The position numbers were made by a program, and so were the translations under genes. From contig NW_005178644.1 in the NCBI RefSeq assembly GCF_000350225.1, positions 6,482 through 70,481 on the forward strand: a stretch of DNA of 64,000 nt. Reading direction: 5' to 3'. The notes beneath the pieces were generated by a model. It made no database searches. It was not told where the DNA came from and saw nothing but the letters and a program-made list of their open reading frames with translations. Origin of the DNA: Chondrus crispus. Lineage: Eukaryota; Rhodophyta; Florideophyceae; Gigartinales; Gigartinaceae. This document shows positions 29,319-41,212 of the stretch, in pieces. Numbering within the stretch: position 1 is the stretch's first letter; the number at the start of each line of letters is the position of its first letter.

Positions 29319-31363
29319 TTAGATCCATTGTTCGACGCGGTGGATGAGTTGGGATGATGATAGGATGATTTCCAAGATAGAGCTGGGCTTCACTTTTGTT
29401 AACGCATCTGCTGGGTTGTACTCGGAACGGATAAAACCGATATTTTCGATCTCGTTGCGGTGGTATGAGTCTTTAACAACCGTAATGTCGATCAGGATTC
29501 TTTTCTCAGTCGTAAGTGTGGCCTTTGTTACCACATCGAACAGTGACAGACTGTCAGTGAGCATTACAATTGCAAGTTTTTGAGATAGCATGTTTGAAAG
29601 GTCATTACTATTGGCAAATGCCATGTCAAAGGCGTCAGCGAACGCCATAGTTTCGCCGCCAAGTACTAAGCGAGATACACGTCTCGATTTGTGGGATGAC
29701 CAGAAGATAGGCTGACAAAGATTGGTGTTATCGGCGAGGAATATGATATAGCCGAGCTGTGACGATCCATCGTGATTGTTTCCAAATGAGGCGTCAGATT
29801 ATACTTGTAGCCGAAGTGACCCTTTATTAAGTGAAAGATATTTTAGCGACAAATCCGGGCTCTTTCGTAAGTGCTGGACTACAATGTTCAACGATTTTGT
29901 CAGTTTTAATGGTTCTTGTCGAAACATTTCCTGTGTTACTTGTGCGGACTGAGCAACAGCGCAGCTTATGTCTGGTCGATTCTCTGTCAGCCTGCAAGTC
30001 GGGCTCGTAACGAGCGAACCTTAGTAAAATCAGCATTTTTGGGAAGTATTTCGAGACGACTCATGTATCTCTTCTGATGCATTATGAACCCAGACTCGTC
30101 TTTATCGATTTGTACTCCTGCGAACTGAACGTGATCGTATTCTCTTTTTCTGCACTTAAGCGATTTCTCAAGTTTCCGTGACGTAGTGCGGAACCTTTCA
30201 TCTCCTGCTTGCAAGCATTCATCTACATATGTAGCACACAAGCCGGATAGCTTTTCATCGAGTTGTTGGAAGAAGAAGGCGCCGTCGGTAATATTTTGTT
30301 TCATGCCAAGTTCTTCTATGAGATAACGTTTTGGGGTTCTTCCCCAATAGTCACCACTGTCAGCCGGTCCGTACAGGGGTTTGAGAAGTTTGAGTACTTG
30401 GTCTGGTCCTAACGCAAACTCACGAGAAGGTTTAATGTAAACGTCCCTCATAAGATTCTCAGCGCTTTGTAGGTAGGCTCGTGTAACGTCTGTTGAGTAG
30501 AGCCTAAAACCGCACAGAGCAGCCAAGCCGACTAACGTATTTACTGAAAACTGCCGTGCGGTGGCGACGTCGTGGACAAGCGAGGTTTTTAACTTATCTT
30601 TGTGTCCATGGACAACGTAACGCGCTTTCCAAACTTCCTTGTCGGTGTCGGAGTCTTTAATAGCGAGGACAAATCGTCCACCGAGGATGTTAGCATTCGT
30701 CGGAACTTCATCTCTCATAACTATTTTCCATGTTCCGCGTCTAAATATGCCTTCGATTTCCTTTTTCTTTGCAGAGTCAAACTGTGCTGCTCTTGGATCG
30801 CTGGGGTGAATGACTTCCGTCACATAGATGTTTGGTGGGTGCTTTGGGGCTTCTGGCGATTGGAACGGCGAGGACATGAAGTGAAGGACTGATTCGGTAT
30901 CATGGTAGTATGGATTAAATTGAAAGGCATTAAACGTTTGTCGGTACGTGGCACGAGATTGGACTGTTATCATTCGACCATGGGTATAAATGACGACAAA
31001 TGGTCCTTTCCATTGTTTTTCTAGTTCACTAAAGACTAGAACTTCGTCACCGAGACTATAGTTGCGATCTGAAGCTGGCGTTATGTTTCTTGAAAGTGCA
31101 GTTGCGACTCTTCTCTCTGCAACAATAGCATTCATTTCCATTTGTGCTGCTGCAAGTATGGCCATTCGCTCTTTTTGTGAGGGCAAATTGGTGCTTACGA
31201 TCGGAAATCTTGGTATAATACCGAACACAAGAAGTGAGAGTACGAGACCGTTTTCACCAATCGTGTCATTCATTGCTTTCATTGCAATTTTTAAACATAT
31301 GCTCGGATCTTGTTGGGGGTGGTCCGCTCGCACTTTTCTAAAAATCCTACGAAGGGGGGTCAT
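29319..31363 (-). pseudogene. copia integrase C-terminus, reverse transcriptase and RNase H, broken
   Basis: 31363-29987 holds the integrase tail (YSLGDEVLVFSELEKQWKGPF) and copia reverse transcriptase: KARYVVHGHKDKLK, LYSTDVTRAYLQS and LKPLYGPADSGDYW. The active-site box reads YVDE instead of YVDD, a substitution expected to impair catalysis. RNase H pieces lie further left (HDGSSQLGYIIFLADNT, then MAFADAFDMAFANSNDL and RSEYNPADALTK) in another frame, so the pol reading frame is broken between 29987 and about 29830. Confidence 0.85.
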
Positions 31364-32310
31364 GAAGTTTCTCGCCTATTCCGAGAGAACTATAGGCTTT
31401 GACGCCTGAAATGCACAATTGGATGCCAGCGCAATCTGTGTGGTTTCGCCATCTATCCGATGTGAATGCTGAACCTTGATCAACTCGTAAGCGATTCGGA
31501 TAGCCGATATAGAGCGTGCACCAAGTTTCTAAGGAGGCTAACCAGATTCCATCTACAGATTGACCATAGCTTGACTCGTGGGCATCGAGAAATGTGGCTG
31601 CAGAGAACCTTGTGGCACTGTCAATGATGTGAAGAACAGCCTTGCCGTCAAGGAACATTAGGTCGATCGAAAGTTCTTCGCCAAATTTGACGTCATCCAT
31701 TGATGGAAGGGAAACTTTGAAACGAAGAGGAGTACGTCCTAGACGTTGACAATTGTCACAGGCTCTTTTGATTTCCTCAAGCGTCTTGACAGTATCGTGG
31801 TTCATTTCATGGGGACGTGCCAGTTTCAGGAGGTTGAGGAGCTTATCGTTGGTGGGGTGAGAGAATCCGCGGTGCATTTTGGGTAGTTCGGATCTGGTAA
31901 ACAGAGCGTGAGAGGTCTTTGTCCAATCTAGGTAGACCTGGCCAAGCTTTCGAGATACAGGAATGGAAGGTTGCAGTACCGGACAGCAAAGAAGATTCCG
32001 TACTGTGTCTACAAACATTTTGTATTTATCCATGAATTCCAGCCCGAGCAAGACTGGGACGTCAGCGTGTACCACTTCGACATGTTCTGTGATGAAACGG
32101 CTACCTGATATTGGTATACGGATAGGGATTGAACCCAGTGACTTCTGTTTGTCACTTCCAAACTGACACTGGTTGTCGTTAGGAACAGGTTTGAATTTCG
32201 TCCCTATATAGCGACAGTAAGACTTGGCTGGCTTCTTATCTATAACAGTAGTTTGTGCGCCTGTGTCTAGGCAGCCTCCTTGCCAAGTACTTGGGCTCTA
32301 ACGAGAAAGG
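31347..32310 (-). pseudogene. copia protease and integrase core
   Basis: Aspartic protease motif GCLDTGAQTTVI at about 32265-32300, then VPVLLGLEFMDKYKM. The integrase has an HHCC-like zinc region ending CDNC, the first catalytic Asp in EELSIDLMFLDG, the second in NRLRVDQGSAFTSD, and the Glu in SSLGIGEKLHD. It overlaps the RT frame by 17 bp in another frame. Family members join retroelement cDNA to the chromosome. Confidence 0.8.
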
Positions 32311-32460
32311 TAAGGGTTTCCGTGCTGGTGTTTGGAAGCAACGGTGTATGTGGGGTGGAATGGTCTTTTCTGACGTCGGAATAGTCTGCTAAGTGATGAT
32401 CTACACGAGATTTTGAATTTGCTCTTCTTCTTTTTGCAATCAGCGTCAAACTATATTTCT

Positions 32461-34064
32461 TTACTTTGTGAGTGCGCACTGTTGCTTTCTAAAATCCGTG
32501 GGATCCGTTCCGTTAGCAAAGACCATGGGATCATCATTACGGTCAGCTGAGTTGTAATGACTGGGAATAGCTTGGTCAGCTTCTTCAGCCGAGTCATTCT
32601 CGTCGTTGTCAGATGCAGTTGGCGTTGATTCCATATCAAAATCGCTTTGATTTGTATCATTTGTGAACAATACTTCTTCTGCCTGCTGGCATAGCCCGAA
32701 TAGAATACGCCTGGTATGTCTATTATCATTAAGACGGTTTCGCAGCATTTTCCCTATGTTCTTCGTCAGTGATGCAGGGCGATTGCAGTCTCTGATGAAG
32801 TGATACTTGCTTCCACAATTATGACATGCACGAGTACTACCGAAACGGTCCTTTCCGTTCACCTGGTTACTGATTTGGTTAGGAGGCTTAGCAAAGTTGC
32901 GTCCAGGGTTGGAAGAAGAAGAGCCAGGGCGACGTGGGAAGGCGTACATGCCCTGTCCTTTGAATGCGTTCGGCGAATAAGCAGGAAGTGGGACGTTGTA
33001 GTGTATGCCGAGAATACGATACAAATTATTGTTCGGAGAAAGAAGTTGATGATCCTTTCTATTTACATCATTCTGCTTTTGTTCCTGAAGCCATGTGGCA
33101 TCAAGAGCCGTGTAGAGTTGCTGAAATGTCCATGGAGGAGTTGAGGCAATGCTTTGAGTAAGCACCCTCTTTGCCCAGTCGAGGCCAGTAACCGCATCGT
33201 GAAGATATTCCGTTTTATCTTGCTCAGAGAGGTGAGTAGCTGGGTCTTGTGGCGTGAACTTGGTGATGGTTTCGCGAAGATTCTCTAGGCCTTCAGTCAC
33301 AGAGCATTTCTTTGTCGACATTACTTGTGCCAAGCGGAGGTTCTGGAGAAGCTGCCTACCTGATTTTGTCTAGTAATGCTATTAAACTCGTTCTGCATTA
33401 GCTGACAAGCGGTCTCGAAGGTATTGGCGTTATTCACAACATTGGATCGAAAGAAGCGTTTGGCTTCTCCATCAAATACATTGTGAAAGTATTTGAGCAT
33501 TTGCTCTGTCGAAAGCTCGTAATCAGAGGCTGTTTCGCAGTAGGTGTTAATGACTTCGTTGATGTCTTCTCCAATTTAGCCTGTATAACGATCTTCCCGT
33601 TTGAAACGTGTGGCCACGTTGTGTGCGAGCTTCTGATAAGACGTCACATGAGACATGGTACCTTGCGTAGGAGACGAACTAGCTTGGTTATGATGAACCG
33701 AATTACTAGCTTGAGGCGGTGCGAGGTTCTGCATGGCGAGATGCTGGTCGTTCGAATCAACGTAGAACATGTTCACTAAACCATGCGAGATCCTATTACT
33801 CATAGGGGGGTGGGAGTAAATAAGGCCCTTAAGAGAAAGGTGGTCTCGTATTATACGGTATAGCGTAGTTGGACCTTTGATAACTTCATGAGAGTACAAG
33901 ACTTCAGGTGGAAGGTCTTCTCGTAATGAGTTAATACATTTGACATCAGGAGGCTGAGGGTCCTCGTTAATGTATAGCTCCATTGTAGACTTAATGTCAC
34001 ACTGGGCATTACTCCTAGGATTGTAACGAGAAAGTTCATCCCGAACCCTACCTAGTGAGGACAT
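32461..34064 (-). pseudogene. copia gag with CCHC zinc knuckle, frameshifted
   Basis: The first piece (34064-33576) starts MSSLGRVRDELSRYNP and contains LREDLPPEVLYSHEVIKGP. Gag coding can be followed through YFHNVFDGEAKRFFRSNVV into a second frame (33333-32461), which includes CHNCGSKYHFIRDC (C-x2-C-x4-H-x4-C), the nucleic-acid-binding knuckle. The frame change lies between 33576 and 33370. Confidence 0.8.
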
Positions 34065-34298
34065 GGTGCCACAATTTGAGTAACCTGATTTAGTTTCGGA
34101 ATTTATTTGTGGACAGGTTTTTTTTGAACCTATATAACCCTTCTGTGTTGGCTGGGTTTTTGCCTTTTTAGATTAATGCTTATTTTTTGGTTAGATTACA
34201 CCTTTTTTGTTCGATCCTTATATATTGGTTGGATGATTACCTTTTCAAAGAATTTCTTTTTAATTAGCTAATGGGAGATACTTTATACAGTAACTCAG

Positions 34299-34955
34299 CT
34301 AATTATGCTCCCTAATTTCCCTTAATAGGCGTATTTTAGCGTGGTGGTGCGAACTACGGCAGTGGACAGTGTAGTTATGCACAGTAGTAAAAGTCTTATT
34401 ACACTGTACACAGGTCCGGTTTACACGTCCTTCGTGTGGTACACGTTGAACAGCGCGCGCTTGCGGTGCGCCTGTAATGTGGATCCGGTACTGTTGGTGG
34501 CCCGAAAAGGTCCTCTTACAGTACTGATAGTAGCGGGTCCGGGGCCTTCGGGGCAGCGGATTAGTTCGGCGAGCTTCTGGTTGCGTTGCTACTCTGAGGA
34601 TATAGAGTGCGCGGCGCTCAGAAAGCTCACTGTCCTCCTGAATTAAGGATGCGCTAGTAGCCGGGTGAGAATTAGAGGACGGGGTCGCGGTTGGTAAGGT
34701 AGATTGAGAGTAACCCGGCTGTTCTGTTTCGATTTCTACCAGCGGCGGAGAGTCAAATTCTGTACCAGAGCTACTGTAGCTGGACGGGGAGGACGGTAGC
34801 GGCGATGGGGACAGCGGCGGAGGAGTAGTAACAGGCGTCGCGAAGCGAATCGGCGAGCGGCGGCCGTGCGAAGACGGCGGTACAGTAGCGGCGGAGCGCT
34901 CTGCTGCTTCCCTGAGGACGTCCGGGTGGTTAGACGGTCGCTTCAGGAGTGCCAT
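34299..34955 (-). CDS. accessory C2H2 zinc-finger ORF of the copia element
   Basis: 218 aa from ATG 34955; the frame is open further up only from a TTG. The first two thirds are Ser/Pro-rich. The C-terminal 70 residues contain a degenerate finger (YYQYCKRTFSGHQQYRIH) and a good one, CVQCNKTFTTVHNYTVHCRSSHH (C-x2-C-x12-H-x4-H). It lies between the 5' LTR and gag on the element's coding strand, a place where copia elements normally have only a short leader. It may be a captured host fragment or an added nucleic-acid-binding protein. No other function can be read. Confidence 0.6.
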   Translation of the reverse strand: MALLKRPSNHPDVLREAAERSAATVPPSSHGRRSPIRFATPVTTPPPLSPSPLPSSPSSYSSSGTEFDSPPLVEIETEQPGYSQSTLPTATPSSNSHPATSASLIQEDSELSERRALYILRVATQPEARRTNPLPRRPRTRYYQYCKRTFSGHQQYRIHITGAPQARAVQRVPHEGRVNRTCVQCNKTFTTVHNYTVHCRSSHHHAKIRLLREIREHN

Positions 34956-35632
34956 CCACTGCGTTATATAACGCCAAGCGTGAGCTCGCTGTATCACACA
35001 CAGTGTTAAGCCATACTGTAGCAGTAACAAAGTGAGTGAGGGACAGAATGGGTATTAGAGCTGAGGTTTGAGGTTGAATTAGAACACGTGTCACGGCGGC
35101 GGCGAAATATTTCCCAGATTTTTCGAGCTGCAAAAAGATAGGGCCAATGAGGGAACAGAATGTTTCGTTAACTTCGGAGTGTCGGAGAACTGTAAAGGGT
35201 ACAGTAGAGAGTAAAAAAGGGAGCACAGGCCAAACGCGGCGCGGGGTGCAGTGGTCGGAGAGCGAGCCACAGGGGAGAGACGGGACGCGTTGGCGCGAGG
35301 TTGTCGGTGGTGGTTGGTTTTTGTTGATGGTAAGATTGATGCCAAGCACCGGGGCCGTTTACTCGTAGACATTTATAGTACTTTAGATCTCGAGGAGATA
35401 TTTACCAAATAAAATAAAAGTGTCACTACGCTACCAAAAGGAGGGTTGCTACCCAGGAAGCCTTTCAAACGTACCTAATAAAGTAATTCTTAAAGCTAGG
35501 TAACATATTCCATAAGGGAATAGTGCACCTGAGGCCTAAACCGGCAAAGGTGGGTGGTAGGTGACAAAAGGGTGTAGGCTACAGCTAATTTGTAGGCTAC
35601 AGTACGAATCAGGCAACATATTACCATAGGTA

Positions 35633-38143
35633 CCCTTCCCAAAGGCCTGAGTACGGACACTTAAAAAGTCGGGGCTCACAACAGCCTTCCAACCCCCTTC
35701 TTTTGCACAATTTGCCCTTTCAGATAGTCAGTCTCGAGACTTCACTCGATTCCCGCCGTCTCAAGCATCGTTACATACCACAACCGGCCGCGACGAGCAC
35801 ATCGATAGAACACGTCGGCGTCATATAAAAAATTTAAAAAGGGTTGATTTCGGACACTTCGTTTTCCGAGGACCAGGCTAATTTACTCCTGTCACATGCT
35901 TTGTACCACTACCCCCGGCTACCAAGCAACATCAGCGCATCTACGGCCTCTGGTTCTCTAGTCTGAAAGCTCTAAGGCGCCACAACACGTTTCTGCGTAC
36001 GATGTTTCCTGCCCTTCTCTTCGCGATCTAATCCCAATTTGACCGCTGCGTGTGTTCTCTCTTTCGAACGTTCTGCCTGGGACATTTCTTTCTCTATTCG
36101 TTTTTTGCCCGTTGACGCCTTTTGTCCGCCTTGACAGCCTCCAACGCAGCGTTTTCTGCTTCTTTCTCACGCCTCTTTTGTAGCACATCGCCGTTTGTCA
36201 AGTATTCAGCTGGAGCACCGGAAGGAACCGCAACTTTTTTTGTTTTCTGTGCTGCATGCGCGACGTTCCCGCTCGTTCTCGAGTTGGATGCAGCAGAAAA
36301 TGCCCTCGTTTTGGACATGAGAATACTGTTGACGCTCTGATGCGTGTCCAGACAAATTGCGGCTTTCTGAATGGCAGCGGACTCCCCAATTCCTCCCTCC
36401 TCTTTTGCCTCTTCTACAATTGCCGCGAGTAGTTTCAAGGTTTCTTTGTCTGACATTCGCCGATGAACACTCTCCCATGCAGTGATAGGCCCCGCTAATG
36501 TCATGCGCGCTCGTAATTCTTCTTGCGCATCTCTTATTTCGTCCTTTCTGGCCTTGACTTTATTAACAAACCGAAAATCCATAGGCCATAGTCGTGTGTC
36601 TTCCCAAGATTTTCGAATATCGACAGCAGTAATTGCTTCCATGGCTAGGGTCGCAAACATGAGCTTGGCTTGAATTGTCCTTGTGTCTGTTTTCCCAGAG
36701 CTTGCCAAGCAAAAAGCATCCCTCGACTTGCGAACAGTTTTTGCAAACCGTTTGTTCACATGTTGATCACACGGTTGCAAAAAATGTGACGTATTCGCCG
36801 GACTTTGTACGACCTCGCAATTGCGATCAAGCGCAACCTCGAGCCAGTCAACCCCTTTGCGAGAGCTGTGCCCGTCGAGCACGAGTAAATAAGTTTCCTG
36901 ATGCGGAACATGCCGCCGAACAAATTTTTCCAGGTGCTTCATAAAAATTGGAATCGTCGCCATGTCCATCGATCCCTTCTCTGTCATGACGATACACGCA
37001 TCCTTTGGAAACCACCCATTTCTGAGCATCAAATTATAAGAAGAGTCTTTAAAATTGTAAGTACCATGATCCAGACCCACATACCAGCTACTCATGTTCC
37101 GTTTTCCTTGTACAATAAAGAACGGTGGAGCTTTTTTTTCAGACGCGCTACAAGCAATTACAACTGTTACATGCCTCCCATCTCCTGTTCCTGCGGTCAC
37201 AGTAGAATATCCATCATGGTGCGTGTCTGCATTACTCTACACTCTCTTTCGCTCTCCAAACTCAGCATCTATGCTTGTCTCATCCATATTCCATATGAAA
37301 TCTGGATTGTGGAAAATGTTCGGAAACTCTGATTGGACTTGGCGCAGAGCAACCTCGTAGGTCTTTACATGACGATAATCTTCCCCCTTGATCTCCGCAG
37401 CTTCCTTGTTCTCCGCCTTCCGAAACCTAAGTTCAGGATATCTCGCGCGGAAGCTTCGCATGGCCTCCTGGGACAGTACCCCATTCTTAAATGTACGTTG
37501 CCTTCCATCATTTGCGATTTGTTCCATGATAGATTTAAGCTCTGAATTGTCCACAGCAAACCCTCTCCGCGCGGACCACTGCAAGTGCTTAACGAGCATC
37601 GTTTCCTCTTCGTCAGAGAGAATTCGCTGTGCCCCAGCTCTTTTTTTCGGCGATACCATTGATCGCGATCCCCGCTCATCTTTCCGAGCTATTCTTTGCT
37701 TTATATCGCTGACTGTGCTCTTTGGCAAGCCCGATAGCTTTGAAACTTTTCGAATGCTCGCTAGTTTCCCGGATGTAATCTCCTGGGCTACTGCTAAACA
37801 AGCCTTTTTGCACTCTGCATCTCTTCTGTGCCGCTTTTTTTCTTGCTTTCGCTGTCTCCTGATAGGTATTGGCATTTTTGTTGAGAGGGTGCAGACACTG
37901 TAGTTCAGAAGAGGGTTGTGTGCAGAGGAGGGTTGATGGTTGGTTTCCGGACGAAGCATCATGATCTTCGGAAACACTGAAGAGGGAGAGTAACTACCCG
38001 AGGGTAAATAAGGGTAGTTTGAAATTTTGAAATCGCGCTCAAGGAATGGTACGAGCTACCCAAGGGTATGAGCTATACAAATCGTGTATCTAAAACCAGT
38101 GTCCGAAATTGAACCATGTCCGAAATTGAGCCTTTGGGAAGGG
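35633..38143 (-). mobile_element. pogo/jerky-type DNA transposon inserted in a copia LTR
   Basis: 14-bp perfect terminal inverted repeats CCCTTCCCAAAGGC, flanked by TA on both sides (35631-35632 and 38144-38145); total 2,511 bp. Subterminal copies of GTCCGAAATTGA are at 38100-38128, with related TTTCGGACAC at the left end. Insertion point confirmed by the uninterrupted LTR copy at 28763-29270. Confidence 0.95.
36094..37962 (-). pseudogene. pogo/jerky-type (DDE_1) transposase with one in-frame TAG
   Basis: One continuous frame from ATG 37962 to TAG 36094-36096, broken only by a TAG at 37237-37239 just after FGERKRV. N-terminal helix-turn-helix: SIRKVSKLSGLPKSTVSDIKQRI. Catalytic DDD set: FIWNMDETSIDAEFG, YLLVLDGHSSRKG and PANTSHFLQPCDQHV. 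CENP-B/jerky-like enzymes of this type cut and paste at TA. About 620 codons in total. Apart from the single nonsense codon it looks complete. Confidence 0.88.
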
Positions 38144-38202
38144 TAGTCCCAATCTAAACAAAATTCCCTTTAACAATAAGGTCTGGGCAAGTTTTTAAAA
38201 TA

Positions 38203-40373
38203 CAGTGAACCCTCGATATCTGAATATGGATGGTTGCTTCCTTCCCCATTCAATTAAAGTGTGTATTCAGTTTCCAAGGATGTTCCATATACAGCCAAAA
38301 TATGTAACAACCCAAATCGGGTCATTTCTGCCAATATTTCTAATTAAAATACTGTGTAATGCGCGTCTGCCTTGCACTGTTTGCGCGTTGCAGCTTCAAC
38401 CTTCGCTGCACTGTGCGCAAGGAATTCATGACTCTCGGATCAACACAGTCCTCATTTTCGAGCAAACTGCGAACAACAACAACACTCCTGAGGCTTTCTT
38501 CGAGCGTCAACGTATCCAGATACGATACATCCTTCTCGTCGGTGTCCTCATCTTCGACCTCTCTTAGCAAATTATGAACAGAAACGTTTGCTAGCGTCGC
38601 TTCTTCGACTATCTCGACAACCGACAACTTCATTCTCACCAGCCGGATTCAAAATTGAATCCAGACACATTCGCGCACGCTCTGGCACTAGCTCTCTCAA
38701 TGCGTCCCAAAATCCTTCCACGTCATCCTCTGCCGATTGCCTCACAACTTGAGCCGACACCAGTGCGGTATGATTCCAGCACTTCTCTATCACACTAGCC
38801 GGCAGTTCATCCCAAATTCTTCGCATTGCCTTCATTGCTGTCAGCTGATCCAACTTCTATATGTTTGACTCATTCGCGTCCAAACAATCCAGAGCCCTTT
38901 CGTATTGATACTTGCGATACCTCGATTTAACCGATGCTATGATCCCAGCATCGAGTGGCTGCAGCTTAGAGGCTGTGTTGGGAGGCAAATAAATCACTTC
39001 TACATTGTCCATTGACGGCAGGGATTCTTCACTGCCATGGGCAGAGCAATTATCCTGCAACAGTAGAACACGACGGTCTGGGTCCGTACGGGTGCTGTAT
39101 GACGAAAATCTCATCAGCTAGGCAAAAAACGGTGGCGTAGTCATCCAAACTTTACAGTTGTTATAATAGTCAAACCCCAGCTCTGTGCCAATTTTGTTTT
39201 TAAAACAGCGCGGTTTTCTCGCCTTGCCAATGCACATTAGAGGCAAACGCTCGGAGCCTGAAGCATTGCAACATCCAAGGTACGTAAGTCGAACCTTTTG
39301 CTTCTTTTGCCGTGGCAACCGATCATGTGCAATTGTGCGATCCGGTGCCAAGTTGTAAAAATGCCCAAACTCGTCGGCGTTGAAAACGTCAGCTTTCTCG
39401 AACCGAGCTATCTCAGCACGGAGCTTGGGCAGCTCCCGGTCGATTGAAGCTTGATCGGCATCCCCAGACTCACCGTGAGATGAAAGGGAACGAAGGTTAC
39501 AGCGGCGCTGAAAATTATGCAACCATCCGTTGCTGAAATGTAAAAATGTCCGTTTGTGGCGTGGTAGGCTTTGGTTCATTAACGTCTGCAGGCGCTGTGC
39601 TTTTTTGATAATCAATCCCCCATTGACGCATCGGCGAGCGGCGAACTAGGAATTGATCCAAGAGTGTAGAGCTGCTTCAAGCTCGGGGCACACGCCCAAG
39701 CGTACACGTTTATGTATGACTGATGGAAAGAGCGACGGACGGAGAGCCATTCGAAGGAGGCGCGACATTGTTGGCTGACTGGGAGGGCGCAGAAGGCAAA
39801 AGGATTTGCATGCCCAGTTGGCCAACGCAGCCTGATCGAAAGGCTCATTATGGAGGCGGCGGCGTTCCCGTTCGTCGATTATCTTTTGCTTCTGGACGAC
39901 AGTTAGGGAGCTGTTCGTTCGCCGCGGAGGAGGATGCATTGGAAATGGAATAGATCAAGTGAGGTGATGAGGGAAGGATAGGGAGTGTGGTCTCAAATGT
40001 CTAAAGATTGTGCCAAGAACAGTGGAGCGACATGCTGGAGAGTCTCAGTATTGTTTCGCAATCACGAAGTTTTGGGCAGACTGTCAGGGGTGTTTGCAGC
40101 GGCGGCTGTGTCAATTTTCGATTGCTCGGAAAAGTACGGAAATGGATCGACATTGATGCAGCAATGCAGTTATCCTAACTCAACTGTGTCTCATAGAATG
40201 CTGTTGTATGAGGCCTGTTATGATTAAGACATAATTTTAGTATTCAGTTAGGCCCTATTCATGAATACCTTATATGTGACCTGCAATCAACGCTCCGGAG
40301 CTCTTTCAGAGCAATGGCATGCACATATCGCGGATATTCACATAACAAGGATTCAGATAGCGAGGGTTCACTG
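38203..40373 (-). mobile_element. second pogo/Tigger-type DNA transposon
   Basis: Terminal repeats CAGTGAACCCTCG(A/C)TATCTG at both ends, flanked by TA (38201-38202 and 40374-40375); 2,171 bp. It begins only 27 bp beyond the copia LTR end, and its ends share no sequence with the neighbouring pogo element, so the two are separate insertions of different families. Confidence 0.93.
38572..39939 (-). pseudogene. pogo/Tigger transposase with three in-frame TAG codons
   Basis: A single unshifted frame from ATG 39939 to TAA 38572-38574, interrupted at 39646-39648, 39118-39120 and 38857-38859, all TAG. CENP-B-type N-terminus (LTVVQKQKIIDERERR, HTH region). The DDD catalytic set is DVFNADEFGHFY, VLLLQDNCSAHG and PPNTASKLQPLDAGII. 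The stop at 39118 falls in FFA-stop-LMRF, where family members usually have Trp. A further stretch (38639-38340, other frame) may be the original C-terminus after a frameshift. Confidence 0.88.
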
Positions 40374-40375
40374 TA

Positions 40376-41212
40376 GAAGCTTTTGAAGCCGCCCCAAGTG
40401 CTGGGTGATCTTTCATAATGGGAGCTTTAGACTGGGCCAGAAGTGCTATGTAATATTGATAGGAACTCTTTCAACCATACTGCAAGCTTTTGTGGGTATG
40501 AAAGAGCAGTAAGTTGGCGCAATATCTTCTTGGCTATCCTTGCACTATCACCGCATGGCTAGCATTGGGCGTTAGGCTGGCCCCTGATCACAATGGTCAC
40601 TCCATATCGTGTTTCTTTGGCGGCGTATTGACAAATAGACTTACCAGGGCTGTCAAAATCACGGGAGATATTAAATAAAGTGATTATGATCTGACACCAC
40701 CTCTCTTTGTCACAAACGATGCTGCATGTGGCTCGGTTGCAAGTGTCATGCGCGCCCGCATACCTACCGCATCAGCAATAACTGCTAAATGGCAAGATAT
40801 TCGTACATCCATGAGAGCTCCAAAGCTCGCTTGTTGCGTTTGCCGGGAGATACAATCACTCACGTTAATAATCTCTCTGAAAATAGTAACTTATTCGTGC
40901 AAGGTATGCTTGGCCACGGCAGTCAACGAAAATACTTTCCTTATATCGAGATGGACTGAGATTAGTGCTTTCGTGCATAAACCCATGTTCTCATTAAGCA
41001 GGAAATTAAAATTGCTAGGAAGTAGCAGCTAGTACAACGAGCTCGTTGGACGAAACTGTTAAATTCACTTACGATGTAGAAAGGTGGTGAAGGCTTGATC
41101 AAGTAATATCTTACTGACATTAGCTTTAGTTCCAAGTACCAGTACATATTTATGTGCAGCATACAGCCTGACTTGTAATTAGATCATTCATTTAATTGGG
41201 CCAATTGATTCT
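40376..41212. other. intergenic
   Basis: No coding region I can support. The 94-aa frame at 40748-41032 (plus) has no recognisable motif. This is the 3' flank of the Crypton-type gene. Confidence 0.5.

Larger units (their letters stand above)
28763..38175 (-). mobile_element. Ty1/copia LTR retrotransposon, decayed, 5' LTR interrupted by a pogo element
   Basis: Two direct LTRs (28763-29270 and 35191-38175) flank gag and pol remnants read on the minus strand in copia order: gag, protease, integrase, reverse transcriptase, RNase H. Ends are TGTAAAG...CTTTAACA. The outer flanks (ATTAC and ATAAG) do not form a clean 5-bp duplication. An extra zinc-finger ORF lies between the 5' LTR and gag. Without the nested 2.5-kb pogo element it is about 6.9 kb. 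Confidence 0.9.
35191..38175 (-). repeat. 5' LTR of the copia element, split by a pogo insertion
   Basis: LTR sequence occupies 35191-35632 and resumes at 38144-38175 (GTCCCAATCTAAAC...CTTTAACA). Comparison with the intact LTR shows that only the pogo element and a duplicated TA separate the two parts, giving about 472 bp of LTR. Confidence 0.9.

Noticed and set aside
28758-38180. 5-bp target duplication for the copia element (ATTAC / ATAAG)
   Set aside because: Only three of five bases match; not accepted as a duplication.
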